Part shown: in pieces, positions 1 through 10,553 of the stretch
Numbering within the stretch: position 1 is the first letter of the stretch
Layout of the letters: every line of letters begins with the position of its first letter
NCBI GenBank assembly: GCA_039583875.1
Contig: CM077152.1
Span: forward strand, 15,363,059-15,427,058
DNA from: Platanthera guangdongensis
Lineage: Eukaryota > Streptophyta > Magnoliopsida > Asparagales > Orchidaceae
DNA: 64,000 bases
Reading direction: 5' to 3'
The notes under the pieces: model-generated
The model's input: the letters and a program-made list of their open reading frames with translations, nothing else
What the model was told of the DNA's origin: nothing
Database searches by the model: none
Program-made: the position numbers and the translations under genes

Positions 1-3000
1 GTTCAAAAACAAATTGGTTAGGTAAGCTTTTTTTGAATTCTTATGCCTATATATATAATTGCAAAGAAAAGAGTAGGAATGACAATTCACACTGTGGTGA
101 TAGATAGTTTGCATGCCATATTTTTAATGTTCAATCACAGAAATAGTATAGGAACAGTAGGCACTTAGCTTGTACTGACTCTATGCTCGCCTTTTTCTGT
201 ACCCAGCATAGTGGGGAATCCTCTCATCTGTGCAGCTGGTTCAGAGAAAGAATGCTATGGGACCATGTCCATACCTACTTCCTTTAACCTGAATGATTCA
301 CACGGTAAGCAATTCTCTCTTTTCTCTTCTTGCCATTGTTGTTTCCATGTTCCTCTAAAGCTCATTCCTTTGTATTATCATTGTTGTATTTTAAGTAGAT
401 AATTTATCTTAACACGACCATGAACTGTTCTGCCAAGGAATTAAGCTTCTGAGTTGAAACAGTGAAGAAGATTGATTATCATTGTTATTTTTGACAGGAT
501 GTTACCTTTTTTACTCCTACAAATAAGGAAGATAAGTCTTATCTTGATGCTGATTTCATTGCTGCAATTTGGTTTAGTTTTTTCAACAGCAGGAAGATCC
601 AAAAGTCACAGGGTTGCTCTTGCGTCTGGGCTTAGCATTGGGTTCATATGTTTGACTATTCTGGCATCAGGCCTTTTTTTATGGTGGAAGCACAAACGCC
701 AGCAGCAAATCTTTTTGGATCTAAACGGTGAGCTTAGATTCCAAGTAATCTGTACATTATAAATTGCATCCCAAAATCTTGTCTTCATTTGGATGATTTC
801 ACACAGATCAAAGAATCGAGCAAAACGAAAAGGTCCGACTGGGGAACTTGAGAATGTTTCAGTTTAGGGAGCTTCAGATTATAACAAATAATTTCAGTAG
901 CAAGAACATATTAGGAAAAGGGGGATTCGGAAATGTCTACAGAGGCCAGCTCCACGATGGAACTCTTGTGGCTGTGAAGAGACTAAAAGATGGAAATGCT
1001 GCAGGTGGAGAGATTCAGTTTCAGACAGAGGTGGAGATGATAAGCTTAGCAGTTCACAGGAATCTCTTAAGACTGTATGGCTTTTGCATGACTTCAACTG
1101 AAAGGCTTCTGGTTTACCCTTTCATGTCCAATGGAAGTGTTGCTTCAAGACTCAAGGGTAATGTTTTACAATTCCTCATAGTTAGTGAACGTATTTTGTA
1201 TAAAAAAAACATGTGTAATCTGTTGAAAGTTGGGCCAAGCCACTCGAGTACGTGCACCCCAACCTTTTATATATCCTCCCAAATATTGGGAGGTAGGGTG
1301 TTGAGGTCGGGTTTTGAACCCTTGACCTCCTTTATAAGAGGGGACAGGGGCACAATGAAGAGAATAAGAGGAGTAAGTCGACTCTTATAAAGGAGGTCAA
1401 GGATTCAAGGTCTGGCCTCAACACCCTACCTCCCAATATTTGGGAGGATAAACGGTTGGGGTGCACGGACTGCAGTCCGGCTGTTGGGTCGTCTATTTGG
1501 CTCTTGAGAGGCGCCTAAGTGGGTTTGCCGTACTTGAGTGGCTTGACCCAACTTTCTGTTGATTTTGTTGAAGTGAGACGGGCGGTTTGTTTTGTTGTTT
1601 TTTTGTTGTAAGTTTTTCGAGTGGCTTGGTGGGTTAGCCGGGCGGTTTGTTGACTGTCTTGATGTTTGCTGGTTAGTGTTCTGGGCGGTGTCCTTTCTGG
1701 TGTTTGGTGTTCTGGATCAGCTATCTATAAATAGAGGAGGTCTCTTTCTTGTGCATTTAGAACAATTGGCAAGTGCTTCTTACGGTCTGGCTTGTTGAGC
1801 CCGTCTAAGGAGCAACGGTTTGGTGGGATAATAGAGAAAGGTTCTACTGGCGGTCTTGGGTTTTATATTATTGTCAAGTTGAAGAGAAGTGTATCTTGTC
1901 GAGCTGTGGTGTGGTAGCTGGCGGGTAGTGAAGGTTGAGGTCATGGCGTGTAGTGAAGTTATTTGTGTCTCTCTGTTCGCCAGCAAGTTAAAGTGTTTGT
2001 ACAACGTCGAGCTGTGACTTAGGCCGCTGGCGGGTTGTCGAAGTTGGTGGGTTGTCAAAGTTGGCGGAATGTTGAGGCCGCTTGTGAGTCTTGCAGTTTG
2101 AAGCTGGTGATCAGGAATTGGAGCTGGTGTGCGGTCTCCGACTTGTGGTGTTGCGGCTTGGGGTGAAGTGGTCTGCGACTTGTGGTGTTGCGGCTTGGGA
2201 TGAAGTGGTGTGTTGCGACTTGTTTCTGTTTGATCCTTGTAATGTTTTGTTTGTTTCTTTTTGTTGTCCAATAACTCGCAATATGTGTGTTGCATTGGTT
2301 GATCTTGTAATAGTGAAATGCAATGGTTGGTAATGCAACGTTTGTGTGTGCTATCTTGCAATGGAATTTCTAACACTTTCAACATAATCTCCTGTGGATT
2401 TTGATTTTTATGCATACATTGCAGCGAAACCGGAATTGGACTGGGGCACCAGGAAGAGAATAGCTCTGGGTGCTGGAAGGGGCCTGTTGTATCTTCATGA
2501 GCAGTGTGATCCCAAGATAATTCATAGGGATGTGAAGGCGGCAAATATACTGCTCGACGATTACTGTGAGGCGGTGGTCGGGGACTTTGGGCTCGCAAAG
2601 CTTCTGGATCACCAGGACTCTCATGTTACCACCGCCGTTCGAGGCACCGTTGGCCACATTGCTCCCGAGTATCTCTCCACCGGCCAGTCATCTGAGAAGA
2701 CTGATGTGTTTGGCTTCGGTATCCTCCTCCTAGAACTGATCACCGGTCAGAGGGCCTTCGAATTCGGCAAGGGGGCGAACCAGAAAGGAGCCATGCTTGA
2801 CTGGGTAAGTACCTTCATTGGGCAGCATTTTTTTGTTGTTGATGAAGTTTTGATGTGAAAAGTCAAATTTGGATTAGAAATTGTTTCATATCAAAATTTG
2901 TGTCTAATGTATAAAAATTATAATCTCAATGCAAGAAATTCCGGGAAGGGTTTATGTCACACCTTCTCAAATGGGGTTGTTCGCAGATATTATAGTTCGT

Positions 3001-3807
3001 GAATAATTCGGGATTTGATTCGTGAATTTTCAATTAAATTTGTATTTTTTGAATTCAAATCCGGATTCGAATCCAAATTTCAGATTCAAATATAGTTTTC
3101 GATTCTGAATAGTTTTTCTCTTATTCGAAGGATTTGCGAATAGTTCGCGAATACTGAAATATATATTTTAAAAAATTAATATATGTAAATAAATATTAAA
3201 TATAATTATATTTTAATATTATATTAAATTAAGTATTATAAAATTCGAATTCGAATTTATGTTCAAATTAGAATTCGAATATGAATTTGAATCCAACATT
3301 TCATGATGAATCTGAATCCGACACCGAATGTTCGATTGAATCTGAATCTCTGCATTCTATGTCAAATTCAAATTCGATTGAAGAGTTATTCGATTCGGTT
3401 CGTGAACACCGCTATTCCCACAGCTAGTATTTGAATCTGCAATTAGTCGTTACACATAAAATTTGAAAACAAAATGGCTCGTCCAGGTTAAAAAGCTCAA
3501 TCAAGAGAAGAAGCTTGAACAACTCATAGACAAAGATCTGAGGAACTGCTATGACCGAATCGAGCTCGAAGAGGTGGTTCAGGTGGCGTTGTTGTGCACG
3601 CAGTTCCTTCCCGGTCAGCGCCCGAAAATGTCAGAGGTGGTGAGGATGCTGGAGGGAGATGGTCTTGCGGAGCGGTGGGAGGCTTCGCAGAGGTCCGATA
3701 CCACCCGCTCCAAGACGCTGGAACTGTCCTCGTCGGAGCGGTTTTCTGACCTCACCGATGACTCCTCGCTGCTGGTTCAGGCAATGGAGCTCTCAGGGCC
3801 CAGGTGA
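1..3807 (+). CDS. NIK: NIK-type LRR receptor-like kinase, 3' part
   Basis: Plasma-membrane receptor kinase of LRR-RLK subfamily II (NSP-interacting kinase group, known for antiviral and developmental signalling). Exons by GT-AG signals and phase: 1-21 (end of a left-truncated exon), 207-304, 593-727, 807-1157, 2425-2804, 3487-3807 (stop TGA 3805). The 207 exon opens with IVGNPLIC, the NIK juxtamembrane signature. The 593 exon carries basic residues and the membrane helix ([17 protein letters not shown]). The kinase runs from FQFRELQ: glycine loop [11 protein letters not shown], lysine in [12 protein letters not shown] catalytic loop [18 protein letters not shown], activation loop [11 protein letters not shown]. 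The C-terminus [11 protein letters not shown] is typical of NIKs. No stop or frameshift is seen inside exons, so the gene looks functional. The leucine-rich ectodomain lies off the left edge. The 1158-2424 intron is enlarged by a solo LTR. NIK1, NIK2 or NIK3 assignment is not possible from this piece. Confidence 0.93.
1221..2384 (+). mobile_element. Solo LTR in the NIK intron
   Basis: A 1164-bp unit with perfect 10-bp terminal inverted repeats (TGTTGAAAGT and ACTTTCAACA) beginning TG and ending CA. It is flanked by an exact 5-bp target duplication TAATC (1216-1220 and 2385-2389). A TATA box (TATAAATA, 1726-1733) sits mid-unit on the + strand, as in an LTR promoter. No internal coding region is present, so this is one LTR left by LTR-LTR recombination. 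Its first third folds back: 1221-1345 is roughly complementary to 1378-1557. About 2030-2220 is built of short near-repeats around 'gacttgtggtgttgcggcttg'. Copia or Gypsy origin cannot be told from the LTR alone. Confidence 0.88.
2973..3412. repeat. MITE-like AT-rich repeat in last NIK intron
   Basis: This segment of the 2805-3486 intron is made of degenerate 'gaattcgaat' words. Its ends are imperfectly inverted: 'ggggttgttcgc' on the left and 'gcggtgttcacg' in the reverse complement on the right. It looks like an old TIR element of the type often seen in plant introns. No clear target duplication was found, so the exact ends and superfamily are uncertain. Confidence 0.4.
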
Positions 3808-4258
3808 TGAAGGCTAGTTTGAAGGAGTCTGGAAAGATTCTGTGTGCAAGGCTCACATGGATCGGTGAATGAAGAGAAGGAAAAGAAGATTCTAGTATTG
3901 AGCTACAAGATAGCAGCTAGAGTGCTTGGTCTATTCTTATTATATATATTCTCAAAGAGAAAGCATATTAACAGCTAGAGTGCTTGGTATAAGTTGAGAA
4001 TGTTATAAGAAAAAATTACTAAGGAATGTTATCAAAAGTTTGGCATTTGTTGTCGATTGGATGTCTTTTTTTTTCCAACTATTGATAGCTATTCTTCAGC
4101 CCACTGGAGGCTGTTTGGATGGATGTCTGCATGCATATATTTTAGAAATACATGAGAGAGATCATGAGATTGACTAGTCAAACTCCATCTCCCATGAACT
4201 CCCCATGATGAGGAGAACATGGGAGGAGTGTCCACTCCCTCTCTCTCCACCAAGAAAC
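3808..4258 (+). other. NIK 3' flank / presumptive 3' UTR
   Basis: AT-rich non-coding DNA after the NIK stop codon. A 17-bp word 'cagctagagtgcttggt' occurs twice (about 3916 and 3972). No coding exon or RNA gene is seen. The segment ends at the 5-bp target duplication GAAAC (4254-4258) of the following Copia element. Confidence 0.5.
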
Positions 4259-4943
4259 TGTTGGCGTGAATACATAATATATATATATATTTAAATATAT
4301 ATATATATAAATATAATAAGTTATATTATAGCCAAAAGGAGATGGCGTGAAGGCAGGAAACGGATGGCCAGGTGGCAGGATTTGATTTGCTGTTAATTAC
4401 TATAAATAGGCATGAAATGCCTTGAAACTAAAAAAAAACGGAAGCTTGGCAATGTGCAGCAGATTTTGGAGTAGCTTGCGAATAAGAAAAGGAGGCCGCA
4501 TGAGTAGTAAGAAGGGCGGAAGCTATGCGTGAACAGGAGCAGCAATTGTGGCCAGCTTTCATCGGATTGCTTATTGGGAGAAGCTTTTGCGGACAGCCAT
4601 TTTTAACTGCTCTTTGCCAACTTCAAAAGCCGCGAACAACGCTGGACAGATACTTCTTGAGAACACTATTTGCGGACTGCCTTGCAGATAGCAGTTCTTG
4701 CGGGCAATTTATGCGGTCTTGGATGTTACCTCTCAGCAAGGAGGTGTGACCAGCTTGTGTAGACGCGTGTGAGCTCTTGCGCGAAGTGATTGTAGTGAAT
4801 CGTTGTATTGTAACACACGTGTTGTGGTGTTGAGTTGTATTTGTGAAGTTGCTTGTAATTTTATTATAACCTCTAGTTGATATAATAGAGAAAATAGTTT
4901 GCTCCTTTATTTTGTGTTGTGCCCATTGTAAACGCTTTCAACA
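4259..4943 (+). repeat. 5' LTR of Copia 1
   Basis: 685 bp with TATA box TATAAATAGG at 4401-4410 downstream of an AT-rich U3. It is nearly identical to the 3' copy apart from a shorter AT tract (about 4275-4318) and a few point changes (for example tataaatagg here, tatagatagg in the 3' LTR). A 74-codon open frame inside both LTRs (4525 and 9435) is chance coding in LTR sequence. Confidence 0.93.
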
Positions 4944-4944
4944 G

Positions 4945-4957
4945 TGGTATCAAAGCC
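4945..4957 (+). promoter_or_regulatory. Primer binding site of Copia 1
   Basis: tggtatcaaagcc begins one base after the 5' LTR. It matches the initiator-methionine tRNA primer site used by most plant Copia elements, with an A where TGGTATCAGAGC usually has G. Confidence 0.85.
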
Positions 4958-5006
4958 AGGTTGCGAACCTTGTTAGCAACTCAGAAGAGTTGAAGAGATC
5001 GCCGTA

Positions 5007-8000
5007 ATGGAGATGGTAAATGTTATGCCGGGTCAAGTTCCGAAGTTGACGAAGACGAACTATGGGAACTGGAGCATCCAGATGAGAGTGTTGCTAGCAT
5101 CAAAGGAGCTTTGGGAGATAGTTGATGATGGATATGAAGAGCAGACTACTGAGCAAGAGGCGGCGTTGACTAACGCACAAAGGACGGCACTGAGAGAGGC
5201 AAGGAAGAGAGACAAGAAGGCATTGTTCTTGTTATATCAAGGGGTTGATGAAGCAACCTTTGAGAAGATCTCGGACGCTAGAACCTCTAAAGAAGCCTGG
5301 GAAACCTTGCAACGCTCCTTGCAAGGAGTTGACAAGGCAAAGAAGGTGAAGCTTCAATCTCTCCGAGCAGAGTATGAAGTTATGAAGATGCAAAACTCTG
5401 AGAAAGTTGGCGACTATGTTACTCGTCTACGGACGCTTGCAAACGAAATGAAGCGCAACGGAGAGACAATTGATGATGTGAGTTTCATGGAGAAACTTCT
5501 GCGATCGATGTCAAAAAAGTTCAACTATATAGTAGTGGCGATAGAAGAGTCGAAAGATCTCACTCAAATATCTGTTGATGAACTCATAGGCTCACTGCAA
5601 GCCCATGAATACCGCATGATACAAGATGAAGAGTCAAGTGGCTTAGAGAAAGCACTTCAGACTCAGCTGAACTTTGGAGAGAGTTCAGGAAGAGGAGGTG
5701 GCCAGCGAGGTCGAGGCTACCAAGGCAGAGGCATAGGAAGAAGAGGAGGAAGAGATCAGAACTTCTAGAGAGAGGCGGAGCAACCTCAAGGTAGAGAGCA
5801 AGAAGGAAGAGGAAGAGGCCGTGGAAGAGGCCGAGGCATAGGTCGTGGAGGAATGACACAAGTCCAATGTTACAACTGTAACAGGTTTGGGCACATGAGT
5901 TATGATTGCAGACTTCCAAGGAGGAATGAGGAGACCAACCACTATGCTGAAGCAAGAAACACTGGTGGTGATCCAATGATGTTCTTGACTTACAGATGAG
6001 CTGAAGAAGGTAGAAATAATGTTTGGTACTTGGACACAGGAGCGAGCAACCATATGTGTGGTGAGAAGGAGTTGTTCGCTAACCTTAAACCAAGTGTTGG
6101 TGAGGTTAGCTTCGGTGATGCTTCAAAGATCTCAGTAGAAGGCAAAGGATTGATAGTGGTCACCCTCAATGGAGAGAAAGTGCATCTCAACGATGTGTTC
6201 TATGTTCCTGGCTTGAAGAGTAACATCTTAAGCCTTGGACAGTTGGTAGAGAAAGGCTACTGCATTCAGTTGAAGGATGGTTCGTTGGCTATGAAGAACC
6301 ATCAAGGCAAAGAGGTGGTGAAAGTAAAGATGACGACGAATCGTCTCTTTACTTTGAAGATGGATGCCAAGGAGACGGCATGCCTAGCAAGAACTGAAGA
6401 GGAAGAAGAAGCTTGGTTGTGGCACCATAGAATGGGTCACTTAGGCTTCAGTGGTCTGAAGCTTCTGTCACATACAAAGATGGTGGAAGGTTTGCCTAAG
6501 ATCTTATCACCACAGAAGGTCTGTGAAGCTTGTACGAAGGGAAAGCAGAAGCGGCAGAGTTTTGAAGGAGGAAAGTCTCGTAGAGCAAGGAGACAACTTG
6601 AACTGGTTCATTCGAACATTGCTGGTCTGTTTGATATTGCCTCAGTTGGAGGAAGCAAATACTATATTACCTTCACTGATGATTTTAGTCGGAAGTGTTG
6701 GGTTTACTTCTTGAAGGAAAAATCTGAGGCCCTTGACAAGTTCAAGGAGTTCAAGGCAATGACAGAGAAGGAGAGTGGGCAGTACCTTAAGGTACTCAGA
6801 ACTGACCGAGGTGGGGAGTACACCTCAAAGTTATTTGATGTTTTCTGCAAAGAGCATGGGATTGCTCATCAGTTGACTACAGCATACTCGCCTCAGCAGA
6901 ACGGAGTTGCTGAGAGAAAGAACTTGACAATTCAGAATATGGCGAGAAGTATGATAAAGGAGAAGAAGTTGCCGAAGATGTTCTGGGCTGAAGCAGTACA
7001 ATGTGCTGTGTACTTGTTGAACAGATGTCCAACTAAGAGTGTGAAGTTTAAGACTCCATATGAGGCATGGAGTGGATGGAATCCAAGTGTGCAACACTTG
7101 AGAGTGTTTGGGTGTGTGGATTATGCTCACATCCCTGATCCGAAGCGGAAGAAGCTTGATGACAAGAGCGAGAAGTGTATATTTATAGGCTACGCTCCGA
7201 TGAGTAAAGCTTACAAGTTATACAATCCTGTGACAAAGAAGCCGATCATCTCAAGAGATGTCTTGTTTGAGGAAGACAGTTGTTGGAGCTGGGATGAGAA
7301 AGAGAGAAGCATCAAGGGTATGTTTTATGATGAAGAAGAAGAAGAAGAAGGTGGTCATGAAGCTGAAGTTGAGGATGGTGGAGCTGAACCACCATCACCA
7401 CCGAGCAGAGATTCAGGGGGAGCTTCGACTCCCTACTCTAGTGGAGTAAGCACCAACAGAAGCAATTCTGATAGAGCAAGCACCAGCAGGAGCATCTCTA
7501 ATGGTTCTCAACCTAGGATGAGAAGGTTGGAGGAGATCTACGAAGAGACAGAGCCAATTTATGCTAATTTTTCTTTATATTGTCTTTTAGCAGATTGTGA
7601 GCCATACTCGTATGATGAAGCTGCTCAAGAGAAGACTTGGAGGAAAGCAATGGATGAAGAGATGACATCCATCAAAAGGAATGATACTTGGGAGTTGGTC
7701 ACTCTACCGGCAGGTCATAAGCCCATTGGTGTGAAATGGGTGTATAGAGTGAAGAAGAACAAGGATGGAGAAGTGGAGAAGCACAAGGCAAGACTCGTCG
7801 CGAAAGGCTATAGGCAAGTCCAAGGAGTGGACTATGACGAGGTCTTTGCTCTAGTGGCGCGGATAGACACTATCAGACTGATCATTGCACTAGCTGCTCA
7901 ATATAAGTGGAAGATCTGTCAGATGGACGTCAAGTCTGCATTTCTTAATGGATACCTGGAAGAAGATGTGTATGTGCAGCAGCCTCCTGGATATGAAGTG

Positions 8001-9131
8001 AAAGGCCAAGAGAGGAAGGTCTACAAATTGAAGAAGGCGTTGTACGGGTTGAAGCAAGCGCCTCGTGTGTGGAATGAAAGAATTGATGGATACTTCCAGA
8101 AGAACGGGTACATGAAGAGCCCGTATGAGTATGCACTCTACACGAAGGTGGAAAAGAATGGAGATATCATGGTCGTGTGCTTGTACGTTGACGACATGAT
8201 ATTCACTGGCAACAATCCTCTTATGTTTGAATAGTTCAAGAAGACGATGAAAAAGGAGTTCGAGATGACTGATCTGGGAGAACTCACTTACTTCTTGGGC
8301 ATTGAGGTACAACAAAGTGAAGATGAGATCTTCATTTCTCAGAAAACGTATGCGGAAGAGATTCTGAAGAAGTTCCGGATGGAGAATAGCAAGGCTATCT
8401 CTACTCCTGCAGATCCGGGGGTGAAGCTGAGGAAGGATTCAAAGGAGGAAGCAGTTGACTCTACAATGTTCAAGAGTCTAGTTGGAAGTCTACGCTACCT
8501 GACTTTCACCAGGCCCGATATCATGTATGCGGTTGGAGTTGTTAGCAGATATATGGAGGAGCCGAAGCAAGATCACTTCACAGCAGCGAAGAGGATCTTG
8601 AGGTATGTGAATGGGACAAGAGATCATGGTTTGATGTACTTAACTGCAGAGGAGTTGAAGCTGGTCGGGTACTCCGATAGTGATTACGAAGGAGATGTGA
8701 ATGACCGGAAGAGCACTTCTGGATACGCTTTTCATATGGGAACAGCAGTGTTCTCATGGTGTTCAAAGAAACAGGCAACGATCGCCTTGTCTACCTGCGA
8801 AGCTGAGTACATCGCAGCGGCAGCCTGTACATGTCAAGCTGTTTGGTTGAGAAATCTCCTGCATGAGTTGCACCATGCACAAGATGGTCATGTGACGGTG
8901 TATGTGGATAACATGTCTGCAATTCAGCTAGCGAAGAATCCAGTGCTGCATGGGCGCAGCAAGCATATCGAGACAAAGTACCACTTTCTTCGAGAGCAAG
9001 TGCAGCAGAAGGTGGTGGAGTTAGTTTATTGCCCCATAGGAGAGCAGATAGCAGATATTTTCACCAAGGCGTTGAAGACCGAGACGTTTCTGAAGTGCAA
9101 GAGCAAACTCGGCATGTATTGCCGTGTTTGA
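5007..9131 (+). pseudogene. Copia 1 gag-pol polyprotein with three in-frame stops
   Basis: One continuous frame of about 1374 codons, interrupted only by TAG 5766-5768, TGA 5997-5999 and TAG 8232-8234. Order: UBN2-type gag (from 5007), Arg/Gly-rich linker, zinc knuckle CYNCNRFGHMSYDC (after the first stop), protease [11 protein letters not shown] near 6027, pre-integrase HHRMGHLG near 6424, integrase core, reverse transcriptase with LYVDDMIF near 8183, RNase H to the stop at 9129. In the integrase the second Asp (RTDRGGEY, codon 6804) and Glu (AERKN, codon 6912) keep the D-35-E spacing. The expected first catalytic Asp of the HSD motif is Asn (HSNIAG, codon AAC 6615-6617). No frameshift was found, so decay is by point mutation only. 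Judged unable to integrate on its own. Confidence 0.92.
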
Positions 9132-9140
9132 GGGGGAGAT
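9130..9140 (+). promoter_or_regulatory. Polypurine tract of Copia 1
   Basis: gagggggagat lies directly against the 3' LTR start, overlapping the end of the pol frame (stop TGA 9129-9131). Confidence 0.85.
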
Positions 9141-9155
9141 TGTTGGCGTGAATAC

Positions 9156-9207
<52 letters not shown>

Positions 9208-9853
9208 AATATATATATATATATAATAAGTTATATTATAGCCAAAAGGAGATGGCGTGAAGGCAGGAAACGGATGGCCAGGTGGCAGGATTTGATTTGC
9301 TGTTAATTACTATAGATAGGCATGAAATGCCTTGAAACTAAAAAAAAACGGAAGCTTGGCAATGTGCAGCAGATTTTGGAGTAGCTTGCGAATAAGAAAA
9401 GGAGGCCGCATGAGTAGTAAGAAGGGCGGAAGCTATGCGTGAACAGGAGCAGCAATTGTGGCAAGCTTTCATCGGATTGCTTATTGGGAGAAGCTTTTGC
9501 GGACAGCCATTTTTAACTGCTCTTTGCCAACTTCAAAAGCCGCGAACAACGCTGGACAGATACTTCTTGAGAACACTATTTGCGGACTGCCTTGCAGATA
9601 GCAGTTCTTGCGGGCAATTTACGCGGTCTTGGATGTTACCTCTCAGCAAGGAAGTGTGACCAGCTTGTGTAGACGCGTGTGAGCTCTTGCGCGAAGTGAT
9701 TGTAGTGAATCGTTGTATTGTAACACACGTGTTGTGGTGTTGAGTTGTATTTGTGAAGTTGCTTGTAATTTTATTATAACCTCTAGTTGATATAATAGAG
9801 AAAATAGTTTGCTCCTTTATTTTGTGTTGTGCCCACTGTAAACGCTTTCAACA
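9141..9853 (+). repeat. 3' LTR of Copia 1 with expanded AT tract
   Basis: 713 bp against 685 bp for the 5' LTR. The whole difference lies in the (AT)n tract at about 9157-9228. Ends TTTCAACA, followed by target duplication GAAAC. The five substitutions I see relative to the 5' LTR are four transitions and one transversion. Confidence 0.93.
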
Positions 9854-9889
9854 GAAACTGCCCCCCCACCCTTTTAGGGGGAAACAGCC

Positions 9890-10440
9890 GCTCGCACGAC
9901 GGCCAGGCCGCCGCCGCCGCCGGCCAGGCCGCCGCGGCCTGGCCGACCGGTCGGCGGCCTGGCCGACCGGTCGGCGGCCTTGCCGCCGCGGCCGTGGCTA
10001 AGCCACTGGCGTCGGCCAGGCCGCCGCCAACCTGGCCGCCAGCCGGGCCTGGCCGCCGCCGGCCTGGCCGCCTGCCGTGCATAGCCGCCAGCCGTGCCTG
10101 GCCGCCGCCGGCCTGGCCGCCAGCGGGGCCTGGCCGCCGCCGGCCTGGCCGCCTGCCGTGCCTAGCCGCCAGCCGTGCCTGGCCGCCGCCGGCCTGGCCG
10201 CCAGCGGGGCCTGGCCGCCGCCGGCCTGGCCGCCTGCCGTGCCTAGCCGCCAGCCGTGCCTGGCCGCCGCCGACCTGGCCGCCAGCGGGGCCTGGCCGCC
10301 GCCGGCCTGGCCGCCAGCGGGGCCTGGCCGCCGCCGGCCTGGCCCCCAGGCAAGTCGCCGCCGCCGCAGGCCTCGCTGCCGGCCAGGTTGCCGCCGGGCG
10401 GGCCACCGCCTGGCCGCCGGCCGGCCGCCTCTGCCGCCCG
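9890..10440. repeat. GC-rich 81-bp minisatellite
   Basis: Tandem array of 'cctggccgccgccgg'-type words. The phrase 'tagccgccagccgtgcc' recurs at 10082, 10163 and 10244, giving an 81-bp period, with shorter sub-repeats inside. Because 81 is a multiple of three and the array is AT-poor, long open frames run through it on both strands (up to about 350 codons with Ala/Arg/Gly/Pro repeats). None resembles a protein family, and I treat them as artefacts. The array lies between the Copia 1 target duplication and a Tekay-type LTR, and its parent element is unknown. Confidence 0.85.
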
Positions 10441-10553
10441 ACTGCACCCCACCGTCGGTGGCATGCTCGTCGTCCGATCGTGGCGGGCTTTCGTCGTCGT
10501 CCGATCTGATGGGTAACCCCTCACTAACCCACCAAGTTAGTGGTGGGGACCGC

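Larger units (their letters stand above)
4259..9853 (+). mobile_element. Copia LTR retrotransposon 1 (5.6 kb)
   Basis: Complete structure. 5' LTR 4259-4943 and 3' LTR 9141-9853 begin TGTTGGCG and end TTTCAACA. The 5-bp target duplication GAAAC lies at 4254-4258 and 9854-9858. A tRNA-iMet-type primer site (tggtatcaaagcc) starts at 4945, and a polypurine tract (gagggggagat) lies at 9130-9140. Domain order gag, protease, integrase, reverse transcriptase, RNase H defines Copia. By eye the LTRs differ by about five substitutions plus the length of an AT tract, so insertion was recent. The coding frame carries three stops (see the gag-pol entry). Confidence 0.95.

Noticed and set aside
4525..4749. 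74-codon open frame repeated at 9435-9659
   Set aside because: It lies wholly within the two LTRs of Copia 1, matches no family, and recurs only because LTRs are duplicated.
5766..5999. Programmed stop-codon readthrough or recoding in Copia 1
   Set aside because: There are three separate stops, one in reverse transcriptase, plus a lost integrase Asp. Mutation is the simpler reading, and no structured readthrough signal was seen.
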